From: Methylocystis sp.
Lineage (GTDB): Bacteria; Pseudomonadota; Alphaproteobacteria; Rhizobiales; Beijerinckiaceae
Direction: 5' to 3'
Length of the DNA: 64,000 nucleotides
NCBI GenBank assembly: GCA_020252485.1
Contig: JADCCX010000013.1
Location: 53,458 to 117,457, forward strand
Below are positions 28,855-37,617 of the stretch, piece after piece. Numbering within the stretch: position 1 is the stretch's first letter; each line of letters starts with the position of its first letter. The translations under genes were made by a program, and so were the position numbers. The notes beneath the pieces are model-generated. The model ran no database searches, had not been told where the DNA came from, and was given only the letters and a program-made list of their open reading frames with translations.

Positions 28855-29982
28855 ATGCTGGTGACGTCGCAATTGGTTCGGTCGGTCTTCATCGCTTTCC
28901 TCGTCGTCATCAGCTGGGTGTATCTGCAGCCGGCGAAGGCCATGTCGCGGATCAAGGATCTTGCGGCGGTGGAGGGCGTCCGCGAGAACCAGCTCGTCGG
29001 TTACGGCCTCGTGGTCGGCCTGAACGGAACCGGCGATACGCTGGCGAACTCGCCCTTCACCCGTCAATCGGCCCAGGCGATGCTGGAGCGCCTTGGCGTC
29101 AATGTGCGCGGGATCAACATGCGCACGGCCAATATGGCGGCCGTCATCGTGACAGCCAATCTCGCATCCTTCTCCACGCAGGGCACGAGGCTCGACGTCA
29201 CGGTCTCTTCGCTTGGCGATTCGAAGTCGCTGCAGGGGGGAACCTTGCTGGTGACGCCGCTGCTCGGCGCCGACGGGGAGGTCTATGCCGTGGCCCAGGG
29301 CGCTGTGGCGATCTCGGGCTTCGCCGCGCAGGGCGATGCCGCCTCCATCACGCGCGGCGTGCCGACTGTCGGCCGCATCGCCAACGGCGCCTTGATCGAA
29401 CGCGAGATCGACTTTCAGTTGAACCGTCAGCGGGCTCTGCGGCTCTCCTTGCGCAATCCTGATTTCACGACCGCGCGCCGCATGGCCGCCGCAATCAATG
29501 ATTTCATCGGAGAGGCGACCGCCGAGCCCACCGATCCCTCGACGGTGACGGTCCAGATCCCGAAAAATTACCGCGGCAATATGATCCAGCTCTTGACGGA
29601 GATCGAGCAATTGCGGGTCGATCCCGACCAGCGGGCGCGGATCATCATCGACGAGCGGTCCGGCGTCATCGTGATGGGGCGGGATGTGCGCGTCTCGAAT
29701 GTGGCCATTGCGCAAGGCAACCTGACGGTCACGATTTCCGAGCAACCCGCCGTATCCCAGCCCGGTCCCTTCTCGGATGGGCGGACGGTGGTCGTTCCCC
29801 GCACGGGCGTCAGGGTCGATACCGGCGACAACGCCCGGCTCGCCATCGTCAAGGAGGGGGTGACTCTCCGCGAGGTGGTGGACGGGCTGAACGCGCTTGG
29901 CATCGGACCGCGCGACCTGATAACCATTCTGCAGGCGATCAAGGCATCCGGCGCTCTGCAAGCAGACATCGAGGTGATGTGA
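28855..29982 (+). CDS. flgI: Flagellar P-ring protein FlgI
   Basis: 375 aa from ATG 28855, placed 8 nt after GGAG; an in-frame GTG at 28846 overlaps that ribosome site. A signal peptide ends near PAKA, then the conserved SRIKDLAAVEGVRENQLVGYGLVVGLNGTGD. Forms the rod bushing in the peptidoglycan layer. Its stop overlaps the next start (TGATG). Confidence 0.97.
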   Translation: MLVTSQLVRSVFIAFLVVISWVYLQPAKAMSRIKDLAAVEGVRENQLVGYGLVVGLNGTGDTLANSPFTRQSAQAMLERLGVNVRGINMRTANMAAVIVTANLASFSTQGTRLDVTVSSLGDSKSLQGGTLLVTPLLGADGEVYAVAQGAVAISGFAAQGDAASITRGVPTVGRIANGALIEREIDFQLNRQRALRLSLRNPDFTTARRMAAAINDFIGEATAEPTDPSTVTVQIPKNYRGNMIQLLTEIEQLRVDPDQRARIIIDERSGVIVMGRDVRVSNVAIAQGNLTVTISEQPAVSQPGPFSDGRTVVVPRTGVRVDTGDNARLAIVKEGVTLREVVDGLNALGIGPRDLITILQAIKASGALQADIEVM

Positions 29983-30350
29983 TGACGAGCACACTCAGCA
30001 TTCCGGCCCAGCAGGCGCTCGACGCCTACCGCGCCGCCGCGAAAGCGAAGCCCGGCAGCCGCGAGGCCAAGGCCTTCGGCACCGCTCAGGGTTTCGAGGC
30101 GACGTTCCTGCAGAACATGCTTGAGAGCATGACCTCGGGGCTGGGCGCTGAAGGTCCTCTCGGCTCCGGCCAGAACGGCGGCGGCGCCTGGCGCGGCTTC
30201 CTGTTCGATGAAATGTCGCGCAGCATGAGCAAGGCAGGTTCGATCGGCATCGCGCCGCAGGTTTACCGCGAGATGCTGCAGGCTCAGGAGAGAACCGGGA
30301 AAGCGGCCATGGGCGTTGGCGCCGCTGGCGCCGCAGGAAAGCGCTCATGA
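29982..30350 (+). CDS. Rod-binding protein, FlgJ N-domain / CheL type
   Basis: 122 aa. GFEATFLQNMLESMTSGLG and the FDEMSRSMSKAGSIGIAPQVYREM segment are the FlgJ N-terminal rod-capping domain. The muramidase domain of enteric FlgJ is absent, as in Caulobacter CheL. Coupled to flgI by a one-base overlap and to the next gene by ATGA. Confidence 0.88.
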   Translation: MTSTLSIPAQQALDAYRAAAKAKPGSREAKAFGTAQGFEATFLQNMLESMTSGLGAEGPLGSGQNGGGAWRGFLFDEMSRSMSKAGSIGIAPQVYREMLQAQERTGKAAMGVGAAGAAGKRS

Positions 30351-30826
30351 GTGACCAGCACAGGCCCGATCCCCGCCCGCGCGTGGCCAGCGCCCAGGAT
30401 GCGGAAGCGGTTGTCAATGCGGCGATCGATGCGCTTGACGTCATCGAGCCCGTGATCGCCGAGGAGACGGCTTTGCTGCGGGACGGCAAGATGAAGGCTG
30501 CCCTCGATGTCGCCGAAAGGAAGCATCCGGCCGCGCAGGCCTATCAGCGCGCCCTTGAGGATCTCAAAGCCAACGCGATCGCGCTCGGCCGCTATAACCC
30601 CCCCTCTCTGGCGCTGCTTCGCAAGCGGCACGAGAGCTTCTCGGAACTCATGAGCCTGAACATGGCGGTTCTCGGCACGGCAAAGACGGTGTCGGAGAGC
30701 ATCATCAGGGAACTGGCCAACGAGGTCGGCCAGGCGCGCTCGCCGCAGGGCTATGGGGCCTATGGCCAGCCGGGCGGCGGCTACCGTATTCCGGCGGCGC
30801 CCCTCGCCGTCTCGAAGACGCTCTGA
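30347..30826 (+). CDS. Flagellar protein, FlgN-like / FlbY type
   Basis: 159 aa, largely alpha-helical (AEAVVNAAIDALDVIEPVIAEETALLRDGKMKAALDVAERKHPAAQAYQRALEDLKANA), the pattern of the FlgN chaperone for hook-associated proteins. In Caulobacter a FlbY gene holds this place after cheL. A Gly/Tyr-rich tail (YGAYGQPGGGY) follows. Overlaps the preceding gene by 4 nt. Confidence 0.65.
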   Translation: MSDQHRPDPRPRVASAQDAEAVVNAAIDALDVIEPVIAEETALLRDGKMKAALDVAERKHPAAQAYQRALEDLKANAIALGRYNPPSLALLRKRHESFSELMSLNMAVLGTAKTVSESIIRELANEVGQARSPQGYGAYGQPGGGYRIPAAPLAVSKTL

Positions 30827-30974
30827 TTTCCGTGTTCGATCCGATGCCTGGCCGCATACAACTGATGCACGCTATAGTTGTATAAAATTTGAACGATTCC
30901 GCTAACAGCGCTTCAAATCTCCTCCTGTAAAAGGTGCGATGCGGTCAAATTGGATCGCGCATGAGGAGAGAACC

Positions 30975-31400
30975 ATGGAAACCGGATTGAGTGTCCGGCC
31001 GGTTCAGGCGACCTCGGCCGCTCCTGTCAGGGTCGAGCCGCCGCCGCAGCGCCAGGTGGCGCGGACCGAATTGCCGGAAGCGCAGGCGGCGCAGGCGGCG
31101 GACGAAACGCGCCCCTTACGATTCGAGCAGCCCAATGCCGAGAAGCAGAGGATCAGTGCTCTGAACCGTGCAATCGATGCGGCCGCGAGCCAGCCGACAA
31201 CCCGCGTGGACCGCGACGAGGCGACGCAGGAACTGGTCTTTCGCAAATACAGCCCATCGACGGGCCGTGTCGTGCAGCAGTTTCCGGAAGAAGCCATCCT
31301 TCGCCAGCGGGCCTATGCCGTCCAGCAGCGCCGTGAAGAACTGGCGCTCGCGTCGAGGCTTCAGCCGCCGAACGAAGAACTGGTCGGGAAGCAGGCCTAG
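30975..31400 (+). CDS. FlaG-like flagellar protein
   Basis: 141 aa from ATG 30975 (GAGGAGAG upstream). A disordered Pro/Ala/Gln head is followed by [31 protein letters not shown], the FlaG motif (a strand, then TG.V..Q.P.E). FlaG affects filament length in other bacteria. Its TAG overlaps the pncB stop in a shared CTAG palindrome. Preceded by an AT-rich stretch (30870-30900) likely to hold a promoter. Confidence 0.65.
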   Translation: METGLSVRPVQATSAAPVRVEPPPQRQVARTELPEAQAAQAADETRPLRFEQPNAEKQRISALNRAIDAAASQPTTRVDRDEATQELVFRKYSPSTGRVVQQFPEEAILRQRAYAVQQRREELALASRLQPPNEELVGKQA

Positions 31401-32698
31401 ACGTCGATCTTCTGGTCAGCCCGTCCCTGCTCGCCGAAGACCCGGATGTACCGCTCGACGGCGTCCTGAGGGCCTGTGGCCTTCGCCAGATTGTCCGACA
31501 GTTTCACGGCCGGCCGGCCATTGGCGCCCGTGATCTTGCAGACGAGGCTGATCGGATCGAGCAACGGCTCAAGATGCGTCGCGCAGCCGCGAAAATCGTT
31601 GGTCAGATTGGTGCCCCAGCCATAGCCGATGCGAATGCGGCCGCTGAAGCGCGCATGCGCAACCTCGATGCTGTCGATATCGAGCCCATCGGAAAAAATG
31701 ACGATCTTCTGAGCGGGATCGCGGCCCCGTTTCTTGTACCAGGCGATGATCTCCTCGCCGGCCTCGACGATCGGTTTTGAATCAGGCCGGAAGCCCGTCC
31801 AGTCCGCCACCCAATCGGGCGCCTCGGAGAGAAAGGCGGCCGTGCCGTAGGTGTCGGGCAGGCAGATCAGCAGATTGCCGTCATAGAAATCCTTCCACAT
31901 CTCCAGCACCCGATAAGGCGAATGCCGAAGGCAGGCATCGTCATCGCAAAGCGCCGCATAGACCATCGGCAGCTCATGGGCGTTGGTGCCGATCGACTCG
32001 AGGTCGTTCTCCATGGCGAGGAAGACGTTGGAGGTGCCGGTGAAGGCATTGCCGATGCCTTCCTTCATCGCTTCGATGCACCATTTCTGCCACAGGAACG
32101 AGTGCCGCCGCCGCGTGCCGAAATCCGAGATTCGCAAACCTTCGAGCAGCTTGAGGCGCTCGATTTTCGACCAGAGCTTCGCTTTGGCGCGGGCATACAT
32201 CACATCGAGCTCGAAGCGGCCCATGCCCTTCATGACGGCGCGTGATTTCAGTTCGTTGATGATGGAGAGCGCCGGGATCTCCCAGAGGGTGGTCTCCTGC
32301 CAGGGGCCGGCGAATGTCAGCTGGTACTCGCCGTCGACCGTGCGCAGATCGTATTCCGGCAGCCGGAATCCTTCGAGCCAGGCAAGGAACTCGGGACTGA
32401 AGATCTGCTTCTTGCCGTAGAAGGTGTTGCCCGCGAGCCAGATGAGCTCCTTCTTGGCCAGCCGGAGCGTGCGCGCATAATCGAGCTGCTCGCGCAACTC
32501 GTACTCGTCGATCAGGCCCCTGAGCGAGAAGGTCTTCGTGCGGTTGATGATCGTGAAGGTCGTCTGCACATCGGCATGGCGGGCGTGGATCGCCTGCAGC
32601 ATCAGGAGCTTGTAGAAATCCGTATCAAGCAGCGACCGCACGATGGGATCGAGCTTCCAGGTGTGATCATAGACGCGCTTGGCGATATCGATATTCAT
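31397..32698 (-). CDS. pncB: Nicotinate phosphoribosyltransferase PncB
   Basis: Makes nicotinate mononucleotide from nicotinate and PRPP in NAD salvage. 433 aa from ATG 32698 ([32 protein letters not shown]). The motif [11 protein letters not shown] contains the His that is phosphorylated in the family. [11 protein letters not shown] and [12 protein letters not shown] form the phosphate-binding region. An upstream ATG at 32737 is possible, and neither start has a good ribosome site. Convergent with the FlaG-like gene. Confidence 0.95.
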   Translation of the reverse strand: MNIDIAKRVYDHTWKLDPIVRSLLDTDFYKLLMLQAIHARHADVQTTFTIINRTKTFSLRGLIDEYELREQLDYARTLRLAKKELIWLAGNTFYGKKQIFSPEFLAWLEGFRLPEYDLRTVDGEYQLTFAGPWQETTLWEIPALSIINELKSRAVMKGMGRFELDVMYARAKAKLWSKIERLKLLEGLRISDFGTRRRHSFLWQKWCIEAMKEGIGNAFTGTSNVFLAMENDLESIGTNAHELPMVYAALCDDDACLRHSPYRVLEMWKDFYDGNLLICLPDTYGTAAFLSEAPDWVADWTGFRPDSKPIVEAGEEIIAWYKKRGRDPAQKIVIFSDGLDIDSIEVAHARFSGRIRIGYGWGTNLTNDFRGCATHLEPLLDPISLVCKITGANGRPAVKLSDNLAKATGPQDAVERYIRVFGEQGRADQKIDV

Positions 32699-32839
32699 GC
32701 AGGAAAGCGGTCTCTCCGTTGTGAAGGCCCTCACCATGCGGACTTAGGTTCGGGCTTGCAAGCGCGTCATCCCGCCTTTCCCTGCGGCCTCCGCCAAAAA
32801 AGTTTTGCCTTGGAGCCTCCCGGGTGGTCCGCTTGGCGC

Positions 32840-33004
32840 ATGCTTGAAGCGATCTTCCTGATCTTCCTGTGCCAGCTTGCGGGCGAGGCCGCGGCGCGCA
32901 TTCCCGGGTTGCCGGTTCCCGGTCCCGTCATCGGCATGGTGCTGCTGTTCATCGGCCTGCAGGCGGCTATGATCGTGCCGCCGCTCGTGCGCTGGTTCTG
33001 GTAG
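32840..33004 (+). pseudogene. Truncated LrgA/CidA-like holin fragment
   Basis: 54 codons starting MLEAIFLIFLCQLAGEAAARIPGLPVPGPVIGMVLLFIGL, the first two membrane helices of LrgA/CidA, including the PGPVIGM signature. The family is normally about 115-130 aa with four helices. The frame ends at TAG 33002-33004, and what follows is not the rest of the gene but a fragment of another gene in the opposite direction. No lrgB is nearby. Probably dead, although a two-helix peptide could still be made. Confidence 0.7.
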
Positions 33005-33120
33005 CCCGGCGTGATATGCTGCGGACAGTTCCTGTCGAAGGCTTCAACCTCGAACATCGGGATGCGCTCCGCCTTCGCCTTGTAATCGGAAGGATCACGC
33101 GCGCCTTCGGCAGACGCGCA
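33005..33120 (-). pseudogene. Fragment of a PPOX-family flavoprotein gene
   Basis: The minus-strand frame from about 33118 reads GARDPSDYKAKAERIPMFEVEAFDRNCPQHITPGY, close to the conserved VEAFDWNCPQHI segment of pyridoxamine-phosphate-oxidase-like proteins. No start or upstream domain exists, and the frame runs into the inverted LrgA fragment. So this is a gene scrap at a recombination joint. Confidence 0.6.
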
Positions 33121-33147
33121 AAGCCCCGGCGGAGAGCGCCGGGGCTT
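33121..33147 (-). terminator. GC-rich hairpin after flgH
   Basis: AAGCCCCGGC and GCCGGGGCTT enclose a 7-nt loop: a perfect 10-bp stem 90 nt past the flgH stop. It lacks a long T run. A likely end of the flgFGAH transcript. Confidence 0.55.
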
Positions 33148-33182
33148 GACGGGATGGCGGCCTGCAACCGGCCGGCATCGCT

Positions 33183-33223
33183 CCGGAACCCGCGCGACAG
33201 GGGGGAGCTTCGCGCGGTTCCGG
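33183..33223 (-). terminator. Second hairpin just past the flgH stop
   Basis: CCGGAACC-C-GCGCGA pairs with TCGCGCGGTTCCGG across a 12-nt loop, 13 nt downstream of flgH. One bulged base and no T run, so termination is plausible but unproven. Confidence 0.45.
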
Positions 33224-33235
33224 TTGTGGCGATCA

Positions 33236-34018
33236 TCAGAATGGCAGGAGGATATCCATTACTTGCTGGCCGTAGCGCGGCTGCTGGACGTCCGTGATCT
33301 GGCCGCGGCCGCCATAGGCGATGCGGGCCTGCGCGATCTTGGCCGAGGCGATCGTATTGTCCGCCTCGATGTCTTCCGGACGGATGATGCCGGCCACGAT
33401 CAATTCCCGGATCTCGAAGTTGACGCGCACCTCCTGCTTGCCTTCAATCACGAAATTCCCGTTCGGCAGGAGTTGGGTCACCACCGCCGCAATGTTTGTG
33501 ACGACCTGTTCGTTGCGCTTGACCGAGCCGGCGCCCGTCGTCTGGGAATTGGAGTCGAAGGTCAGCAGCGCAGAGTTGCTTGAGCCTGCAGTCTGGGTGT
33601 TCTCAGGCAGAAAACGGCCGAGCACCGATCCGACGGCGCCGGTGATCGAACCGCCAACCTCACCGCCGACTGCGCCGCCTTCGTTGGCCTTCCGGCTGCG
33701 GACGGTGGTGTTGTCCATGGCCGCGCGGTCTGTGATCACCACCTTGACGGTGAGGATGTCGCCGATCTGCTGGGCGCGCTGGTCCTTGAAGAAGGATCTG
33801 GAGCCGGAGCGCCAGAGCGAGTTGCCGTGATAGCTGACCGGCTGGGGCGTCGGCATCGGCATCTGCACCGGCTTGTAGCCAGCCTGGGCCGTCGGGTTCT
33901 CGATGGCCGAAAGCGCGGGCGCCTGTCCGACCTGGCTGAGCCGGTCGATGTTCGAACAGGCCCCGATGCTGGCGAGCAGCGGGAGAGCTGCAAGGCTAAG
34001 GGGCGGGGATCGTGTCAT
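33236..34018 (-). CDS. flgH: Flagellar L-ring lipoprotein FlgH
   Basis: 260 aa with a lipoprotein signal (LLASIGAC) and FlgH motifs (SLWRSGSRSFFKDQRAQQIGDILTVKVVITDRA, NGNFVIEGKQEVRVNFEIRELIVAGIIRPEDI). Builds the outer-membrane ring. Last gene of flgF-flgG-flgA-flgH, 18 nt after flgA. Confidence 0.96.
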   Translation of the reverse strand: MTRSPPLSLAALPLLASIGACSNIDRLSQVGQAPALSAIENPTAQAGYKPVQMPMPTPQPVSYHGNSLWRSGSRSFFKDQRAQQIGDILTVKVVITDRAAMDNTTVRSRKANEGGAVGGEVGGSITGAVGSVLGRFLPENTQTAGSSNSALLTFDSNSQTTGAGSVKRNEQVVTNIAAVVTQLLPNGNFVIEGKQEVRVNFEIRELIVAGIIRPEDIEADNTIASAKIAQARIAYGGRGQITDVQQPRYGQQVMDILLPF

Positions 34019-34036
34019 GATGGGCGCTCGTTCATG

Positions 34037-35125
34037 TTACGGGATGGCGGTGCCCGCACGGGCCGGTTTCTGCTGCAGAACGGCGCCGGTGACGGCGACG
34101 CGATTGGGGCCAGTGATGGTTGCTTCGACGGTCCGCTTCGAGTTGAGGTTCATGACCTGGATGGTGTCGCCCATGGCGCCGCCGCTGAGCGCCTTGCCGC
34201 GCATCGACAGCTGGATGCCCGGCTGCTCATGGAACATCGTGACCGTGGCGTTCTTTTCGACGACCTCCGGCCGCTGGATGTCGCCTTCGCGCAGCAGCGT
34301 TCCGCGCGGCAAGGCCCTGCGGGCGGCGTTGCCGACAATCTTGGCCGGATCGAGGAAGAAGTCTCCCGCGATATCCGACCGGCGCCGCCGCTCCATGCTG
34401 ATGTCATTGGCGCTGACCACATCCCCTTTCAGGATAGGCCGTGAGAGGACCGGGACGCGCACGACATCCGAGACGCTGCCGATGACGCGGCCCGGGTTGA
34501 GCTCCATCGCGCGGCTGCCTGGAACGACGAAGGTCGCCTCGAAGCGCCCGCTCGCGCCGTTGTAGCTGAGGTTGCGAATGACAACCGGTTCCGTGGCGCT
34601 GCTCTCGACAGTCAGTTCCATGAGTCCGGAGTTGAGCTCGAGCTCGGTGTCGGCCGGCACCTGATGTTCGCTGACGAGAGCTGCCGACAGCGCGCGGGTG
34701 ATGTCCTCGGGACTGATCCGGCGTCCGAGCCGCCGGACGGTGACGGAAGTCAATCCGCCGGGATCGACGCCGTAGATGCTGTGTTCGCGGGCTGCGGCCA
34801 TGATGCGCTTCGCCGAGATCATGCCGGAGGCGCCCGGCTGCGGCGCTGCGAATACGGCGGGTTCGCCATTGTCTCCCAGGCCGTCGATCAGATCGCCGAG
34901 ACGGACGATATCCGCCTCCACCGTCACGATGGGCCGAAGACGCGCCGCCGCGGTCTGGGCGAAGGCCGCCTGCAGGCTCAGGAAGAAGAGCACGATCACC
35001 GCGCCGACGGCGAACAGGACGACGTGGCGGTCGCTGATTTCGATCACCGCTGTCTTCGCCCGATAACCCGAGGCGAGGTCGTTGCGCCGGCGGCCTGGTT
35101 CGGAAGCTTTGCGCTGGAGTGTCAT
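34037..35125 (-). CDS. flgA: P-ring assembly chaperone FlgA
   Basis: 362 aa, longer than enteric FlgA. One N-terminal hydrophobic segment (VVLFAVGAVIVLFFLSLQAAFA) exports it. The C-terminal SAF domain and FlgA motif (VPVLSRPILKGDVVSANDI, RRALPRGTLLREGDIQRPEVVEKNATVTM) are clear. It helps FlgI form the P ring in the periplasm. 12 nt after flgG. Confidence 0.94.
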   Translation of the reverse strand: MTLQRKASEPGRRRNDLASGYRAKTAVIEISDRHVVLFAVGAVIVLFFLSLQAAFAQTAAARLRPIVTVEADIVRLGDLIDGLGDNGEPAVFAAPQPGASGMISAKRIMAAAREHSIYGVDPGGLTSVTVRRLGRRISPEDITRALSAALVSEHQVPADTELELNSGLMELTVESSATEPVVIRNLSYNGASGRFEATFVVPGSRAMELNPGRVIGSVSDVVRVPVLSRPILKGDVVSANDISMERRRRSDIAGDFFLDPAKIVGNAARRALPRGTLLREGDIQRPEVVEKNATVTMFHEQPGIQLSMRGKALSGGAMGDTIQVMNLNSKRTVEATITGPNRVAVTGAVLQQKPARAGTAIP

Positions 35126-35137
35126 GTCCGTTCCTCG

Positions 35138-35929
35138 TTAGCCGCGGAAGATCTGGGCGGCGGCATTCAGCATCTGGTCGGATGCGGAAATGACGCGGGC
35201 GTTGAGTTCATAGGCGCGCTGGGCGGCGATGAGCGACGAGATCTCCGTCACCGCGTTGACGTTCGAATCCTCGAGATAACCTTGCTGGAGCGTGCCGAAA
35301 CCTTCCGCGCCCGGCGTCCCGTCGATGGGCGGCCCGGAGCCGGCGGTCTCGAGATAGAGGTTGTCGCCGATCGACTCGAGGCCGGTTCTGTTGATGAAGC
35401 GGCTGAGCGTGATCACGCCGAGCTGCTGCGGCTGCGCGTTTCCCGGCACGAGGGCGCTCACCACGCCGAGATTGCTGATCGCGACGCTGGTGGCATTGTT
35501 GGGAACCGTAATTCCGGGATCGACGGGATTGCCTTCGGCTGTCACCAGGCGGCCCTGGCTGTCGAGATCGAGCGCTCCGTCGCGCGTGTAGCCGGTGCGC
35601 CCATCGGGCAAAGTTATACGGAAGAACCCATCGCCGCGGACCGCAATATCGTAGGTCTTCTCCGTCGGCGAGATGTTGCCCTGGTTCATAATGCGGGGCG
35701 TGGAGACCGTCTTGACGCCCGCGCCGACGAAGACGCCGGCGGGAACCTGGGTGTTTTGGTCGGAAGTCGGAGCACCGGCCCTGCGATACTGCTCGTAAAG
35801 CAGATCCTGGAAATTGACGCGCTGTCGCTTGAAGCCCGTGGTGCGCATGTTGGCGACGTTGTTGGAAATGACCTGAACGTTCATTTCCTGGGCCATCATA
35901 CCGGTGGCGGCGGTTTGCAGGGCGCGCAT
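35138..35929 (-). CDS. flgG: Distal rod protein FlgG
   Basis: 263 aa. N-terminal rod motif MRALQTAATGMMAQEMNVQVISNNVANMRTTGFKR and C-terminal SNVNAVTEISSLIAAQRAYELNARVISASDQML are diagnostic. 30 nt after flgF. Confidence 0.97.
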   Translation of the reverse strand: MRALQTAATGMMAQEMNVQVISNNVANMRTTGFKRQRVNFQDLLYEQYRRAGAPTSDQNTQVPAGVFVGAGVKTVSTPRIMNQGNISPTEKTYDIAVRGDGFFRITLPDGRTGYTRDGALDLDSQGRLVTAEGNPVDPGITVPNNATSVAISNLGVVSALVPGNAQPQQLGVITLSRFINRTGLESIGDNLYLETAGSGPPIDGTPGAEGFGTLQQGYLEDSNVNAVTEISSLIAAQRAYELNARVISASDQMLNAAAQIFRG

Positions 35930-35959
35930 GGGGCGTTGCTCCTCGGTTCCGGTGCCGGA

Positions 35960-36715
35960 TCAGCTGCCGGGGTTCACATCGGCCAGCCGGCTGATGGCGC
36001 TGCGGCGGATTTCATCCGTGCGCTGCATCAGCGAGCTGACGTTCTGGTAGGCGCGTGAAAGCTCCATGAGGCGGCTGATTTCCTGCACGGCCTTGACGTT
36101 GGATTTCTCGATCTCGCCGATCGCCAGCCGGTAATCGCGGGGCAGGGCGGGCGGCAGCGGAGAGGGTGACGCAAAGAGGTTCTGACCCTCGTTCTGCAGC
36201 AGTTGCGGGTCGGGAACCTTGACGAGCCTGAGCCTTCCGCGCGGGCCGTTGCTGGTGGAGATCGCACCGTCCTGCGAGATCTGGATGTCCGTTTCTGTGG
36301 CTGTGATCCGCAGCGGGCCGCGGTCGGTGATCACGACATGGCCGTCGCTGGTGACGAGTTCACCTCGCCCATTGATCCCAAGCGAGCCGTTGCGGGTGTA
36401 GCGCTCGGCGCCCGCTCCGGTGCGGACCACCAGCATGGCATCGCCCTGGATCGCCACGTCGAGCGGATTGCCCGTGCGCTCCATGGTTCCCTGGCTGAAG
36501 TTCAGTGCAGTGCCCTTGTCCCACACATAGGACAGCCGCTTGTCGGCGCCGCGGAAGTGTTCGTGGCGCGCCGTCGGCATCAGATATTCCTCGAACACCG
36601 TCGAGCGGCGCTTGAAGCCGTTTGTATCGATGTTGGCGACGTTGTTCGCCACCACGTCGAGTTCGCGGGCCAGGGCGACCTGGCGCGACAAACCGATCAG
36701 AAAGGCATTTTCCAT
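35960..36715 (-). CDS. flgF: Proximal rod protein FlgF
   Basis: 251 aa from ATG 36715, preceded by GAGGAG. The frame is open to 36811 but the rod homology (MENAFLIGLSRQVALARELDVVANNVANIDTNGFKRR) starts at 36715. The C-terminus (EKSNVKAVQEISRLMELSRAYQNVSSLM) is the FlgF/G type. First gene of the rod/L-ring operon. Confidence 0.95.
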   Translation of the reverse strand: MENAFLIGLSRQVALARELDVVANNVANIDTNGFKRRSTVFEEYLMPTARHEHFRGADKRLSYVWDKGTALNFSQGTMERTGNPLDVAIQGDAMLVVRTGAGAERYTRNGSLGINGRGELVTSDGHVVITDRGPLRITATETDIQISQDGAISTSNGPRGRLRLVKVPDPQLLQNEGQNLFASPSPLPPALPRDYRLAIGEIEKSNVKAVQEISRLMELSRAYQNVSSLMQRTDEIRRSAISRLADVNPGS

Positions 36716-36824
36716 GACCTGCTCCTCGTTGCTCTCCAACGATTCTGCTGCGGGCCCGGCTGCTCCCCAGCCGCCGGTTCCACGCCCCGGTCTTTGCAGA
36801 GGCCGTGCCAAACGGCGGGTTTCT

Positions 36825-36839
36825 TAAAAAAATGATTAA
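36825..36839 (-). promoter_or_regulatory. Near-CtrA box before flgF
   Basis: TAAA-N7-TTAA on the plus strand, one mismatch from the full site. A TTAA-N8-TTAA reading also exists one base earlier (36824-36839). 110 nt before the flgF start. Confidence 0.4.
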
Positions 36840-36940
36840 ATACAGTGTTTTAGATTCAGCGCCGGTGTTTCGGCCTGGACGACGCTACGCCCCCCATGGC
36901 CGTTTCAGCCCGGCAAAATTTGCCGTCCGGAAGCGAAACC

Positions 36941-36955
36941 TAAAGGCTTCGTTAA
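36941..36955 (+). promoter_or_regulatory. Near-CtrA box before fliL
   Basis: TAAA-GGCTTCG-TTAAC, one mismatch from TTAA-N7-TTAA, about 90 nt before the fliL start. Confidence 0.45.
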
Positions 36956-37045
36956 CCAAGCGGAGGCATTGTTCGGCCAAGGCAAAGGTGGAGAGGGTCC
37001 AACGGCATCCTGCACCGCCGCCGACCGACAGACGACAGGCAGACC

Positions 37046-37612
37046 ATGGCCAAGAAACCCGCCAAGTCCGACGACGCGCCCGAGGGCGAGGGCGCCCAAT
37101 CCCGTATCAAGCAGAAGGTCGGCGGCCTTCTCGGCAACAAGAAGATTCTGATCGGCGCAGCGGCCGCTGTCCTCGTCCTTGGCGGCGGCGGCGGATACTT
37201 CCTGTTCTTCAAAGGCAAGAAGGCCGACGATCATCAGGTGGCCGGAGCGCCGGGCGCCAGCGGCGATTCCCGAGCCGGTCCGGCCGGCGCGAAGAAGCCT
37301 TCGGCGTTCCTCGACCTCCCCGAAATGACGGTCAACCTCGCCCAGGGCAGCGGGCAGTCCGACCGTCAGCAGTTCCTGCGCATGAAGATCGCGCTTGAAG
37401 TCGGCGAGCAGAAGGTCGTGACCGAGATCCAGCCCATGCTGCCGCGCGTGCTGGACGCCTTCCAGGTCTTCATGCGCGAGCTGCGCCCGCAGGACCTCGA
37501 GGGTTCGGCAAGCCTCTATCGGCTGAAGGAGGAAATGACCCGCCGCGTGAATGTCGCGGTCTATCCCGCCAAGGTCGATGCGATCCTCTTCAAGGAATTG
37601 ATGGTGCAATAG
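37046..37612 (+). CDS. fliL: Flagellar basal body protein FliL
   Basis: 188 aa: cytoplasmic head, one membrane helix (ILIGAAAAVLVLGGGGGYFLFF) and the periplasmic FliL domain (FLDLPEMTVNLAQ... through KEELMVQ-like end). FliL rings surround the stator and affect torque. Starts the operon fliL-fliM-DUF6468-motE, 5 nt before fliM. Confidence 0.94.
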   Translation: MAKKPAKSDDAPEGEGAQSRIKQKVGGLLGNKKILIGAAAAVLVLGGGGGYFLFFKGKKADDHQVAGAPGASGDSRAGPAGAKKPSAFLDLPEMTVNLAQGSGQSDRQQFLRMKIALEVGEQKVVTEIQPMLPRVLDAFQVFMRELRPQDLEGSASLYRLKEEMTRRVNVAVYPAKVDAILFKELMVQ

Positions 37613-37617
37613 GATCC

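Larger units (their letters stand above)
36716..37045. other. Divergent control region between flgF and fliL
   Basis: 330 nt without a gene. It is AT-rich near 36820-36860 and contains two near-CtrA boxes, listed separately, one for each direction. Confidence 0.6.
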
